The notes under the pieces: generated by a model
Told to the model about the DNA's origin: nothing
The model's input: the letters and a program-made list of their open reading frames with translations, nothing else
Databases searched by the model: none
Part shown: piece after piece, positions 44,946 through 54,074 of the stretch
How positions within the stretch are numbered: position 1 is the stretch's first letter
Layout of the letters: each line of letters starts with the position of its first letter
DNA from: Lewinellaceae bacterium
GTDB taxonomy: Bacteria; Bacteroidota; Bacteroidia; Chitinophagales; Saprospiraceae
NCBI GenBank assembly: GCA_016716135.1
Contig: JADJWX010000006.1
Coordinates: 62,001-126,000, forward strand
Reading direction: 5' to 3'
Length of the DNA: 64,000 bases
Position numbers and translations under genes: made by a program

Positions 44946-46142
44946 ATGGCAAAAGAAACATTCCAACGGTCCAAGCCGCACGTGAATATCGGTACGATTG
45001 GTCACGTCGACCACGGTAAGACTACCTTGACTGCAGCCATCACCGTTGTTCTTGCGGGCAAAGGTTTGGCCAAGGTGACGGATTACGCCTCCATTGACGC
45101 CGCTCCTGAAGAAAAAGAGCGTGGTATCACCATCAATACCGCCCACGTAGAATATGAAACGGAAAAGCGCCACTACGCTCACGTGGACTGTCCGGGTCAC
45201 GCTGACTACGTTAAGAACATGATCACAGGTGCTGCTCAAATGGACGGTGCTATCCTGGTAGTTGCTGCTACGGACGGCCCGATGCCCCAAACCCGGGAGC
45301 ACATCCTGCTGGCTCGTCAGGTAGGTGTACCCCAAATCGTCGTTTTCATGAATAAAGTTGACCTCGTCGATGACGAGGAAATGCTTGAACTCGTCGACAT
45401 GGAAGTGCGCGAACTGCTGTCCTCCTATAAATTCGACGGCGACAATGCGAGCATCATTCGCGGCTCTGCATTGAAAGCCCTGGAGGGCGACGCTAAACAC
45501 GTTGCTGCAATCCAGGAACTGATGGATGCTTGCGACAGCGATATTCCGGAACCAACCCGTGAAACGGACAAGCCGTTCCTGATGCCGGTTGAAGACGTAT
45601 TCACGATCACTGGTCGCGGTACTGTTGCCACTGGCCGTATCGAGCGTGGTGTAATCAACACGGGCGACCCGGTTGAAATCGTCGGCATGATGAAAGACGG
45701 TGAAAAGCCGCTTACTTCGGTAATCACAGGTGTGGAAATGTTCCGCAAAATCCTGGAGCGTGGCGAAGCGGGCGATAACGCCGGTCTGTTGTTGCGCGGT
45801 ATTGAAAAAGACCAAATCCGTCGCGGTATGGTTATTTGCAAACCTGGCAGCGTAAAACCGCACAAGAAATTCAAGTGCTCGGTGTACGTACTGTCTAAGG
45901 AAGAAGGTGGCCGGCACACCCCGTTCTTTAACGGCTACCGCCCGCAATTCTACTTCCGTACCACCGACGTAACTGGCGACGTGAAGCTGCCGGAAAACGT
46001 GGAGATGGTAATGCCGGGTGACAATATTGAATTTGAAGTAACACTCCACAACACGATCGCACTTGAAGTTGGTCTGCGTTTCGCTATCCGCGAAGGTGGC
46101 CGTACGGTAGGTGCCGGTCAGGTTACGGAGATTAAGGACTAA
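44946..46142 (+). CDS. tuf: Elongation factor Tu
   Basis: 398 residues. GTPase that delivers aminoacyl-tRNA to the ribosome. G1 GHVDHGKT, switch I with EKERGITINTAHVEY, G3 DCPGH, G4 NKVD and G5 near SALKAL are all present. Domains 2 and 3 follow (GRGTVATGRIERGV, VEMFRKILERGEAGDNAGLL, GGRHTPFFNGYRPQFYFRTT, ending VGAGQVTEIKD). Full length and well conserved. Located after the tRNA-Thr/Tyr/Gly/Thr group and before tRNA-Trp and secE. Confidence 0.99.
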   Translation: MAKETFQRSKPHVNIGTIGHVDHGKTTLTAAITVVLAGKGLAKVTDYASIDAAPEEKERGITINTAHVEYETEKRHYAHVDCPGHADYVKNMITGAAQMDGAILVVAATDGPMPQTREHILLARQVGVPQIVVFMNKVDLVDDEEMLELVDMEVRELLSSYKFDGDNASIIRGSALKALEGDAKHVAAIQELMDACDSDIPEPTRETDKPFLMPVEDVFTITGRGTVATGRIERGVINTGDPVEIVGMMKDGEKPLTSVITGVEMFRKILERGEAGDNAGLLLRGIEKDQIRRGMVICKPGSVKPHKKFKCSVYVLSKEEGGRHTPFFNGYRPQFYFRTTDVTGDVKLPENVEMVMPGDNIEFEVTLHNTIALEVGLRFAIREGGRTVGAGQVTEIKD

Positions 46143-46166
46143 TAATATCCGGATTTGAGTTTCGGG

Positions 46167-46234
46167 TTTTGAGTTTTGAGGTATTCTCTTGGTTAAAAGG
46201 GGGTGACTCAAAACTCAAAACTCAAAACTCAAAA
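46167..46234. repeat. CTCAAAA heptamer repeats forming a hairpin after tuf
   Basis: Four CTCAAAA units (46207-46234) face TTTTGAGTTTTGAG (46167-46180) in inverted orientation, so the transcript can form a 14-bp AT-rich stem in several registers. No long T-run follows. It may act as an attenuator or processing site between tuf and tRNA-Trp. Confidence 0.6.
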
Positions 46235-46242
46235 CGGTTTAA

Positions 46243-46315
46243 AGGGGCATAGCTCAATTGGTAGAGTGACGGTCTCCAAAACCGTAGGCTGCGGGTTCGA
46301 GCCCTGCTGCCCCTG
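46243..46315 (+). tRNA. tRNA-Trp (CCA)
   Basis: Acceptor AGGGGCA/TGCCCCT, anticodon arm ACGGT-CTCCAAA-ACCGT with anticodon CCA, T-loop TTCGAGC. 73 nt. Standard place between tuf and secE. Confidence 0.97.
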
Positions 46316-46460
46316 CAAGGACCACTACGTTGATCGTTACAATTTACCTGAGTTGCAGGTGAAAGGTTCGTTGTCCGTTATTGAAGGCAACGAATTTTTT
46401 TGCAAACCCAATAAAGAATTTCGTCAGCGTCCTTTTACTAAGCTTATCAATACAGTTCTA

Positions 46461-46658
46461 ATGGAGCGTATTACACTTTATCTGAAAGAAAGTTACCACG
46501 AGCTCATTAAAAATGTGTCTTGGCCTACGCTTGCGCAGTTGCAGGAAAGTACGATCGTTGTATTGGTCACTTCGGTGATTCTTTCCCTGATCATTTTTGT
46601 GATGGACATAGCTTGCAGTGTGGTGTTTAAAAACCTTTATGGCGTTTGGGATGGCTAA
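46461..46658 (+). CDS. secE: Preprotein translocase subunit SecE
   Basis: 65 residues from the ATG at 46461; the frame is open back to 46203, but that would cross the tRNA-Trp gene. It has the short bacterial SecE form: an amphipathic stretch YLKESYHELIKNVSWPTLAQ followed by one membrane helix STIVVLVTSVILSLIIFVMD. SecE clamps SecY in the SecYEG channel. It precedes nusG, as in most bacteria. Confidence 0.93.
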   Translation: MERITLYLKESYHELIKNVSWPTLAQLQESTIVVLVTSVILSLIIFVMDIACSVVFKNLYGVWDG

Positions 46659-46703
46659 TCTGCTGCACTCCCATTATGGCTATATCTGCCTTCCAAAAGC
46701 ATT

Positions 46704-47288
46704 ATGAGTAAAGAAAACGAAACGACGCCTGCTACCCCGGGTGTCGAAGAAAAAAAATGGTACTCACTCCGTGTCATTAGCGGCAAGGAGAAAAAGATCA
46801 AGGAACGCATTGATCTGGAAATCGAACGCTCCAATTGGAAGGATTTTGTTTTTCAAGTAATCGTCCCAACCGAAAAAGTATATAAAATCCGCGGCGGTAA
46901 AAAAGTGGTGCAGGAGCGGAATCTTTTACCGGGCTATATCCTGGTTGAGGCTTATGGTAGCCGTTTAAATGGCGATGTGGCCAAAATAATCAGCGATATT
47001 CCCAATGTCATCCACTTTTTAGGCAGGGATATGCCGGTGCCGATGACCCAGGTTGAAGCCAATCGTTTGTTGGGCAAAGTGGATGACAGCAGCGAAGCCG
47101 GTGAAACAATGGCCGAACCTTTCCTGGTCGGCGAAACGGTTAAAATTATCGATGGCCCGTTCACCGACTTTGTCGGAGATATCCAGGAGGTCAACGAAGA
47201 GAAAAAGAAACTGAAAGTAATCGTAAAGATATTTGGCCGGGGTACGGAAGTGGAGCTGAACTTTATGCAAGTAGATAAAATTACATAA
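46704..47288 (+). CDS. nusG: Transcription termination/antitermination factor NusG
   Basis: 194 residues. N-terminal NGN domain: KKWYSLRVISGKEKKIKERI, FQVIVPTEKVYKIRGGKK and ERNLLPGYILVEAY, with the polymerase-contacting VIHFLGRDMPVPM. The C-terminal KOW domain is at about 140-190 (FLVGETVKIIDGPFTDFVGD, KVIVKIFGRGTEVELNF). It links RNA polymerase to Rho or to ribosomal protein S10. Operon with secE and rplK. Confidence 0.97.
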   Translation: MSKENETTPATPGVEEKKWYSLRVISGKEKKIKERIDLEIERSNWKDFVFQVIVPTEKVYKIRGGKKVVQERNLLPGYILVEAYGSRLNGDVAKIISDIPNVIHFLGRDMPVPMTQVEANRLLGKVDDSSEAGETMAEPFLVGETVKIIDGPFTDFVGDIQEVNEEKKKLKVIVKIFGRGTEVELNFMQVDKIT

Positions 47289-47396
47289 TCCCGTTTTTGA
47301 GGCCCGCTTCTCCCGGGCACGCTTCCATCAAAAACAGGTTGTGTACTGTAATAAACAATTTAAAATCAGAACGTTGTTTTTTAACAAGCTGATCCA

Positions 47397-47855
47397 ATGG
47401 CAAAAGAAGTAGATGTTTATATTAAACTCCAGGTAAAAGGTGGCCAGGCAAATCCAGCCCCCCCTATCGGTCCGGCATTGGGTGCCAAGGGCGTCAATAT
47501 CATGGAGTTCTGCAAGCGTTTTAATGCCCAGACTACTGAACAGATGGGCAAAGTGCTGCCGGTGCTTATTTCGGTGTATAAAGACAAAACCTTTGACTTT
47601 ATCATCAAAACACCTCCAGCAGCAATCCAGCTGTTTGAAGCCGCTAAACTGCAGCCCGGGCAGGGCTCCGCAGAGTCCAACCGCAAAAAAGTAGGCTCTG
47701 TTACCTGGGACCAGGTGCGCGCAATCGCTGAAAGCAAAATGCCCGACCTTAACTGCTTTACGGTGGAATCCGGTATGAAAATGATTGCCGGTACTGCACG
47801 TAGCATGGGCATTACTGTCGAAGGAACACCACCTTGGGGCGCCCAGGGCGAATAA
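47397..47855 (+). CDS. rplK: 50S ribosomal protein L11
   Basis: 152 residues. Matches L11 throughout: KLQVKGGQANPAPPIGPALG, VNIMEFCKRFNAQT, VLPVLISVYKDKTFDFIIKT, then the RNA-binding C-domain with KVGSVTWDQVRAIAESKMPD and ARSMGITVEGT. L11 forms the GTPase-associated stalk base with 23S rRNA. Confidence 0.98.
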   Translation: MAKEVDVYIKLQVKGGQANPAPPIGPALGAKGVNIMEFCKRFNAQTTEQMGKVLPVLISVYKDKTFDFIIKTPPAAIQLFEAAKLQPGQGSAESNRKKVGSVTWDQVRAIAESKMPDLNCFTVESGMKMIAGTARSMGITVEGTPPWGAQGE

Positions 47856-47987
47856 GTGTATGTGTCCTCGTGTAAACCCGTTTTTATTAACAATTTTCGG
47901 TATTTACACCTCTCATACACTGGTTTATGTATTGAAAAGGGAGTTTCGGCCCAAACCGGAACGTTTCACCTTTAAACATATCAATTA

Positions 47988-48683
47988 ATGGCACAACTAA
48001 CAAAAAAACGCAAAGCCGTCGAAGGTAAAGTTGATCCCGACAAATTGTATCAACTGGACGAAGCGATGGTACTGGTCAAAGAGGTAAATACGACCAAATT
48101 TGACGCCTCGGTGGACGTCCATGTGCGTATGGGCCTTGATCCGCGGAAAGCTGACCAGGCACTCCGGGGCACGGTTTCCCTGCCGCATGGCACTGGTAAG
48201 ACCAAACGTGTACTGGTTTTTTGTACGCCTGAAAAAGAAGCCGAGGCAAAAGAAGCCGGCGCTGATTTTGTAGGCCTTGATGAATACATGCAAAAAATCA
48301 GCGAAGGCTGGCTGGATGTCGATGTGATCGTCGCTACACCCAATGTGATGGGGCAGCTTGGTAAGGTGGCCCGTATTCTGGGCCCCCGTGGCCTGATGCC
48401 CAACCCGAAAACAGGCACCGTAACAAATGACATTGCTTCGGCAGTGCAGGAGGTTAAGAAAGGTAAAATTGCCTTCCGTGTGGATAAATTTGGCATCGTC
48501 CACGCATCTATAGGGCGGGTATCGTTTTCGCCGGATCAACTGACGGACAATGCGCATGAACTGATAGCTACCTTGGTTCGCATGAAACCATCGACAGCTA
48601 AAGGTGTGTACATGAAATCCGTTTCCGTGGCCAGTACAATGAGCCCGGGAATAGCTGTTGATCCAAAGTCCATCAAAGTATAA
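47988..48683 (+). CDS. rplA: 50S ribosomal protein L1
   Basis: 231 residues. L1 signature features: VHVRMGLDPRKADQALRGTV, PHGTGKTKRVLVF, ARILGPRGLMPNPKTGTV and GKIAFRVDKFGIVHASIGRV, ending KGVYMKSVSVASTMSPGIAV. L1 controls the E-site stalk and in many bacteria represses its own L11-L1 message. Standard place after rplK. Confidence 0.98.
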   Translation: MAQLTKKRKAVEGKVDPDKLYQLDEAMVLVKEVNTTKFDASVDVHVRMGLDPRKADQALRGTVSLPHGTGKTKRVLVFCTPEKEAEAKEAGADFVGLDEYMQKISEGWLDVDVIVATPNVMGQLGKVARILGPRGLMPNPKTGTVTNDIASAVQEVKKGKIAFRVDKFGIVHASIGRVSFSPDQLTDNAHELIATLVRMKPSTAKGVYMKSVSVASTMSPGIAVDPKSIKV

Positions 48684-48738
48684 CCCGAGGCTCCGCCACG
48701 TGGATATGCAATTGACGAATGCTCAAATTTTTTAAAAA

Positions 48739-49269
48739 ATGACCAGAGAAGATAAAATAGCCGCAGTCGCAGAACTGAAGGAAGAATTGGGGAACAGCCC
48801 GTTCTTCTATTTTGCCGACTCCTCGACCCTGTCGGTAGCCAAAATCAACCAGTTTCGCCGGATGGGCTTTGAAAAGGGGGTGACGATCAAGGTCGCCAAA
48901 AACACCCTGATCCAAAAAGCTCTTGAAACGGAGCCCGAAGAAAAAGGCTACAAAGCGCTTTTTGAAACACTGAAAGGCCCGACAACCATTTTGATCGCTT
49001 CAAACCCAAAAGCGCCGGCCAAACTCATCGAAGAGTTTCGCAAATCAGACGCGCGCCCGATCCTGAAAGCAGCCTATATCGACTCCGAAGTGTTTATCGG
49101 TGATGATCAGTTGAAAATGCTGACCAAACTGAAAACCAAAGACGAGTTGATCGGCGAGGTCATTGGCTTGTTGCAATCGCCGGCCCGCAGGCTTTCGAGT
49201 ATGATCACCGCTACCGGAGGCAAAATTGCCGGTATCGTGAAAACGCTTGAAGAACGCGAAAGCGCATAA
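48739..49269 (+). CDS. rplJ: 50S ribosomal protein L10
   Basis: 176 residues. The N-domain binds the L11/23S stalk base (REDKIAAVAELKEELGNSP, GVTIKVAKNTLIQKAL, KGPTTILIASNPKAPAKLIE) and the C-terminal helix that binds L7/L12 dimers includes DELIGEVIGLLQSPARRLSS and IAGIVKTLEERES. Followed by rplL after 175 bases in which I see no other gene or terminator. Confidence 0.97.
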   Translation: MTREDKIAAVAELKEELGNSPFFYFADSSTLSVAKINQFRRMGFEKGVTIKVAKNTLIQKALETEPEEKGYKALFETLKGPTTILIASNPKAPAKLIEEFRKSDARPILKAAYIDSEVFIGDDQLKMLTKLKTKDELIGEVIGLLQSPARRLSSMITATGGKIAGIVKTLEERESA

Positions 49270-49444
49270 CAAAAATGGCATTGGCTCGCCGGCATAAGTT
49301 TAAACCGGACAGCCTCCGCCTGTTAAAATTGGCTTCCAAGTACGCACTATATGCGACTCCCCCAAATACCTGATTACCTCAATTCCAGTAACTCCCAAAC
49401 CTTACACAACATTTGCAAATCACTTTTTAAATTTATCTAGCAGA

Positions 49445-49831
49445 ATGGCAGATTTGAAAGCACTGGCCGAACAATTGGTAAGCCTTACCATTAAAGAGGC
49501 CAACGAACTGGGCAACATCTTGAAGGATGAATACGGAATCGAACCGGCTGCTTCCGCAGTAGCTGTAGCTGCAGGCCCCGCCGCTGGCGGTGGTGGCGGT
49601 GAAGCTGCTCCAGCTGAAAAAACGGAATTTGATGTCTTCCTGAAAGACGTAGGCGCAAACAAACTCAACGTCGTGAAAGAGGTGAAAAACATCCTCGGCC
49701 TGGGTTTGAAAGAGGCTAAAGATCTGGTAGACGGTGCTCCAAGCGAACTGAAAACCGGCGTGAATAAAGCAGAAGCAGAATCGATCAAAACTGCTTTGGA
49801 AGGCGCTGGTGCTGTAGTCGAAATTAAGTAA
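49445..49831 (+). CDS. rplL: 50S ribosomal protein L7/L12
   Basis: 128 residues. N-terminal dimerisation helices (KALAEQLVSLTIKEANELGN), an Ala/Gly hinge (AAGPAAGGGGGEAAPAEK) and the factor-binding C-domain with EFDVFLKDVGANKLNVVKEV, LGLGLKEAKDLVDGAP and ESIKTALEGAGAVVEIK. Multiple copies form the stalk that recruits translation factors. Confidence 0.98.
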   Translation: MADLKALAEQLVSLTIKEANELGNILKDEYGIEPAASAVAVAAGPAAGGGGGEAAPAEKTEFDVFLKDVGANKLNVVKEVKNILGLGLKEAKDLVDGAPSELKTGVNKAEAESIKTALEGAGAVVEIK

Positions 49832-49963
49832 GCGATCGGTGTTTGTGGCGCTCCTCCTTCCAGAGTGAGCTGTCCATGTTTTGTGCCTTTTTATAAGGCA
49901 TGCCACCTTTTGACTTACGATTTCGACGTTATGTTCGGCACAACTACTTTTTTATTTTTATCG

Positions 49964-50026
49964 CAGACGATTGGGCTTAACGCATTCCCGGCTTCGGGTC
50001 AGGTGCGTTAAGCCTATCGGCGTCTG
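49964..50026. promoter_or_regulatory. Long hairpin between rplL and rpoB
   Basis: CAGACG (49964-49969) pairs with CGTCTG (50021-50026), and after a small asymmetric interior bulge GGCTTAACGCA (49974-49984) pairs perfectly with TGCGTTAAGCC (50004-50014). No T-run follows, so it is not an ordinary terminator. In E. coli the same gap holds an attenuator and an RNase III site, and a similar control of the rpoB/rplL ratio is a reasonable inference. It lies in a 328-base gap with no other feature seen. Confidence 0.7.
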
Positions 50027-50159
50027 TACCGGTGGGGGCAGGTAAACTTTTTCGTTGCTTCAAACGTTTTAGTTCGTATTCCCTTCCTCCCGCCTTCCCA
50101 ATCCGGCTTCAAAAGCAGAAGCCGATCTGCAAATCGCACACAAGCATATTTTGCATAAA

Positions 50160-53100
50160 ATGACCAATAACGGCACAACTAATGGGGTAATTCCCAAAAC
50201 CGGAGTTCAAGAGCGCGTCAATTTTGGTAAAATCCGCCTCGCCGGCCACTACCCCGACCTCCTTGAAATCCAACTCAAGTCGTTCCAGGAGTTTTTCCAA
50301 CTGGAAACTACACCGGAAAACCGCGCTGCGGAAGGCCTTTACAAGGTATTCACCGAAAACTTCCCGATCACGGATGCCCGGAATATTTTTAACCTGGAAT
50401 TCCTCGACTACTTTGTCGATCCTCCCCGCTACACCATTGACGAGTGTATGCAGCGTGGCCTGACCTACTCGGTGCCACTCAAAGCAAAACTCCGCCTGTC
50501 GTGTAACGATGAAGAGCATATCGACTTCCAGACGATCGTTCAGGATGTGTTTCTGGGCAATATTCCGTACATGACCCCTAAGGGCACCTTTGTCATCAAC
50601 GGGGCTGAACGGGTAATTGTATCCCAGCTGCACCGTTCGCCCGGCGTATTCTTTGGCCAAAGTTTTCACCCCAACGGCACGAAGATCTACAGCGCCCGGG
50701 TGATCCCGTTCAAAGGCGCCTGGATGGAATTTGCCACCGATATCAATCTCGTGATGTACGCGTACATCGACCGGAAAAAGAAATTTCCTGTCACCACACT
50801 GTTGCGTGCCATTGGGTTTGACTCGGATAAAGCCATCCTTGATCTGTTCAACCTGGCCGATGAAGTTCCCTGCACCCGGGAAAATCTCGAGGCCGCCATC
50901 GGCCGGAAACTCGCAGCCCGTGTGTTGAAAAGCTGGACGGAAGACTTCGTGGACGAAGATACCGGTGAGGTGGTGACCATCCCCCGGAACGAAGTTATCC
51001 TCGAGCGCGATACCATGATCGACGAGGAAAATATCGAACAGATTCTCGATGCCGGCACGACCACGATCATTCTCCAGCGTACGGATATCGACGAAGACTT
51101 TTCGATCATTTACAATACATTGCAAAAAGACCCGACTTCGAGCGAACTCGAAGCCGTGACGTATATCTACCGTCAGCTGCGCGGTTCTGACCCCCCGGAT
51201 GATGAAACTGCACGCGGCATTATCGACAAGCTTTTCTTCTCCGACAAACGGTACAACCTCGGCGAAGTTGGTCGCTTCAAGATTAACCGCAAACTGAAAC
51301 TGGACATTGATACCAATAACCTGGTATTGACGAAAGAGGACATTATTGCCATCGTTCGTTATATCGTTAGCCTGATCAACAACAAGGCTGAGATTGATGA
51401 TATCGACCACTTGTCGAACCGCCGTGTTCGTACGGTGGGCGAACAACTATACGCCCAGTTCGGTGTCGGTTTGGCCCGTATGGCCCGTACCATCCGCGAG
51501 CGGATGAACGTGCGCGACAACGAGGTTTTCACGCCGGTCGACCTGATCAATGCCCGGACGCTATCGTCGGTGATCAATTCCTTTTTTGGCACCAGCCAGT
51601 TGTCACAGTTTTTGGATCAAACTAACCCGCTTTCCGAAATCACCCACAAACGGCGTATTTCGGCACTTGGCCCCGGTGGTTTGAGCCGTGAACGCGCCGG
51701 TTTTGAGGTGCGCGACGTACACTATTCCCACTACGGCCGCCTTTGCACCATTGAAACGCCGGAAGGCCCGAACATTGGTCTGATCTCTACGCTGTGCACA
51801 CACGCCAAGATCAACAAAATGGGCTTCCTCGAAACGCCCTACCGTCAGGTAAAAGAAGGTAAGGTGGTCATGGCCGGTGATGTGGAATATTTGTCGGCTG
51901 AAGCGGAAGACTTTCGGAAGATTGCTCAGGCGAACACACCAGTGAACGAAAAAGGCGCCTTCCTTGAAGATCGCGTCCGCTCTCGCGAACACGGTGACTT
52001 CCCGATTCTGACGCCGGATGAGGTGGAATATATCGACGTGGCGCCCAACCAGATTGTGGGCGTTTCGGCTTCGCTGATTCCTTTCCTCGAAAACGACGAC
52101 GCCAACCGTGCGCTCATGGGCTCCAACATGCAACGCCAGGCAGTGCCGCTTATCCGCCCGCACTCGCCAATCGTAGGTACCGGCCTTGAAGCCAAGGTCG
52201 CTCGCGATAGCCGCATGTTGATCAACGCTGAAGGCTCCGGCGTGGTGGAATATGTGGATGCCAACGAGATCATCATCCACTACGACCGCACAGAAGAAGA
52301 TCAACTGGTTTCTTTTGAAGATGCGCGCAAAACATACAACCTGACCAAGTTCATGCGGACCAACCAGGGTACCTGCATCAACCTGAAGCCCATCGTCCGC
52401 CGTGGACAACGGGTGGAAGAGGGGGATATTCTTTGCGAAGGATACGCTACTGAAAACGGCGAATTGGCCTTGGGCCAAAACCTGAAAGTGGCCTTCATGC
52501 CCTGGAAAGGGTACAACTTCGAGGATGCCATCGTGCTCTCCGAACGTGTTGTTCAGGAAGATGTATTCACCTCGATCCACATCGAACACTTCGAAATGGA
52601 TGTGCGGGATACCAAACTTGGTGAAGAAGAGCTCACCGCCGATATTCCGAACGTGAGTGAAGATGCCACCAAGGATCTCGACGAAAACGGCATTATCCGT
52701 ATTGGCGCTTGGGCAAAGGAAGGTGATATCCTGATCGGGAAAATCACGCCAAAGGGGGAGACTGACCCGACACCGGAGGAAAAGCTGCTGCGCGCCATTT
52801 TTGGCGATAAAGCCGGCGATGTGAAAGACGCTTCACTCAAGGTGCCGCCCAGTATTAACGGTGTGGTGATTGACAAGCAACTCTTCGCCCGCGCCAAGAA
52901 GGATAAAGTGCAGAAAGAGCAGGAAAAAGCTCTGCTCGACAAGCTGGACGACGAGCACGCCATCAACCTGAACAACCTGAAAACCATTCTCGTGGATAAA
53001 CTTCAGGTGTTGGTGAAAGATAAAATTACCAACGGTGTACGCAGTATTTACGGCGAGGAAATGGTGCCGAAAGGAACCAAACTTTCCATTCAGGTGCTGC

Positions 53101-53999
53101 GCGATCAGATCGATTACAGCCAGGTAGATTATGCCAACTGGACCGGTGAGAAGGATATCGATAAACCCATCGCCCGCCTGTTGCACAACTACAGCATCAA
53201 GGTGAATGAAGAAGTGGGTCGTTATAAGCGCGAAAAATTCAACGTCAGTATCGGGGATGAACTTCCGGCCGGCGTTTTGAAACTCGCGAAAGTATACCTG
53301 GCTAAAAAGCGCAAACTCAAAGTAGGCGATAAACTGGCGGGCCGCCACGGAAACAAAGGTATCGTGAGCCGTATCGTACGGATCGAAGACATGCCTTTCC
53401 TCGCAGATGGCACGCCGGTGGACGTCGTGCTCAACCCGTTGGGTGTACCCTCGCGTATGAACCTTGGGCAGATTTTTGAAACGGTTCTTGGCTGGGCAGG
53501 CGAGCGTCTCGGCGTCAAGTTTGCCACGCCGATCTTCGACGGTGCAAAAACAGATGAGGTGGAACAGTGGATTGAGCAGGCCAGCTTGCCCGAACTCGGA
53601 CAAACCTACCTGCACGACGGCGAAACCGGTGACCGCTTCCACCAGAAGGCAACCGTGGGCGTAATCTACATGCTCAAACTCAGCCACATGGTAGACGACA
53701 AGATGCACGCCCGTTCGATCGGCCCGTACTCGCTCATTACCCAGCAACCACTGGGCGGTAAGGCGCAGTTTGGCGGCCAGCGCTTCGGGGAAATGGAAGT
53801 GTGGGCCCTCGAAGCCTACGGCGCTTCCAACATCCTGCAGGAATTGCTGACCTTCAAGTCGGATGATATTCAGGGCCGTGCCAAAGCCTACGAGGCCATT
53901 GTGAAGGGCGATAATTTGCCGGAAGCCAATATTCCGGAATCGTTCAACGTATTGGTGCACGAATTGCGCGGTTTGGCCCTCGACGTGAAATTTGATTAA
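50160..53999 (+). CDS. rpoB: RNA polymerase beta subunit
   Basis: 1279 residues from the ATG at 50160 (the frame also allows a TTG at 50151). Conserved features run in order: VNFGKIRLAGHYPDLLEIQL, RVIVSQLHRSPGVFF, the rifampicin-pocket region with FFGTSQLSQFLDQTNPL and THKRRISALGPGGL, ETPEGPNIGLI, GYNFEDAI, the DKLAGRHGNKG loop, and the C-terminal GGKAQFGGQRFGEMEVWALE. With rpoC it forms the catalytic cleft. Full length for a Bacteroidota beta subunit. Confidence 0.99.
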   Translation: MTNNGTTNGVIPKTGVQERVNFGKIRLAGHYPDLLEIQLKSFQEFFQLETTPENRAAEGLYKVFTENFPITDARNIFNLEFLDYFVDPPRYTIDECMQRGLTYSVPLKAKLRLSCNDEEHIDFQTIVQDVFLGNIPYMTPKGTFVINGAERVIVSQLHRSPGVFFGQSFHPNGTKIYSARVIPFKGAWMEFATDINLVMYAYIDRKKKFPVTTLLRAIGFDSDKAILDLFNLADEVPCTRENLEAAIGRKLAARVLKSWTEDFVDEDTGEVVTIPRNEVILERDTMIDEENIEQILDAGTTTIILQRTDIDEDFSIIYNTLQKDPTSSELEAVTYIYRQLRGSDPPDDETARGIIDKLFFSDKRYNLGEVGRFKINRKLKLDIDTNNLVLTKEDIIAIVRYIVSLINNKAEIDDIDHLSNRRVRTVGEQLYAQFGVGLARMARTIRERMNVRDNEVFTPVDLINARTLSSVINSFFGTSQLSQFLDQTNPLSEITHKRRISALGPGGLSRERAGFEVRDVHYSHYGRLCTIETPEGPNIGLISTLCTHAKINKMGFLETPYRQVKEGKVVMAGDVEYLSAEAEDFRKIAQANTPVNEKGAFLEDRVRSREHGDFPILTPDEVEYIDVAPNQIVGVSASLIPFLENDDANRALMGSNMQRQAVPLIRPHSPIVGTGLEAKVARDSRMLINAEGSGVVEYVDANEIIIHYDRTEEDQLVSFEDARKTYNLTKFMRTNQGTCINLKPIVRRGQRVEEGDILCEGYATENGELALGQNLKVAFMPWKGYNFEDAIVLSERVVQEDVFTSIHIEHFEMDVRDTKLGEEELTADIPNVSEDATKDLDENGIIRIGAWAKEGDILIGKITPKGETDPTPEEKLLRAIFGDKAGDVKDASLKVPPSINGVVIDKQLFARAKKDKVQKEQEKALLDKLDDEHAINLNNLKTILVDKLQVLVKDKITNGVRSIYGEEMVPKGTKLSIQVLRDQIDYSQVDYANWTGEKDIDKPIARLLHNYSIKVNEEVGRYKREKFNVSIGDELPAGVLKLAKVYLAKKRKLKVGDKLAGRHGNKGIVSRIVRIEDMPFLADGTPVDVVLNPLGVPSRMNLGQIFETVLGWAGERLGVKFATPIFDGAKTDEVEQWIEQASLPELGQTYLHDGETGDRFHQKATVGVIYMLKLSHMVDDKMHARSIGPYSLITQQPLGGKAQFGGQRFGEMEVWALEAYGASNILQELLTFKSDDIQGRAKAYEAIVKGDNLPEANIPESFNVLVHELRGLALDVKFD

Positions 54000-54074
54000 C
54001 GAATATGCCGGGCGGCAGGCCTGCAACGCTTGTCGCCCGGATTATACTTGTACTTTTTTCGACCGATCCAAATT

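Noticed and set aside
44913..46211. Minus-strand open frame of 432 codons opposite tuf
   Set aside because: Mirror of the highly biased tuf codons; no protein-like features.
46203..46460. Upstream extension of the secE frame
   Set aside because: It runs through tRNA-Trp; SecE begins with MERITLYLKES at 46461.
54030..54074. TTG start for the FkbM gene
   Set aside because: The ATG at 54075 gives a start typical of the family; the upstream 15 residues look like untranslated sequence.
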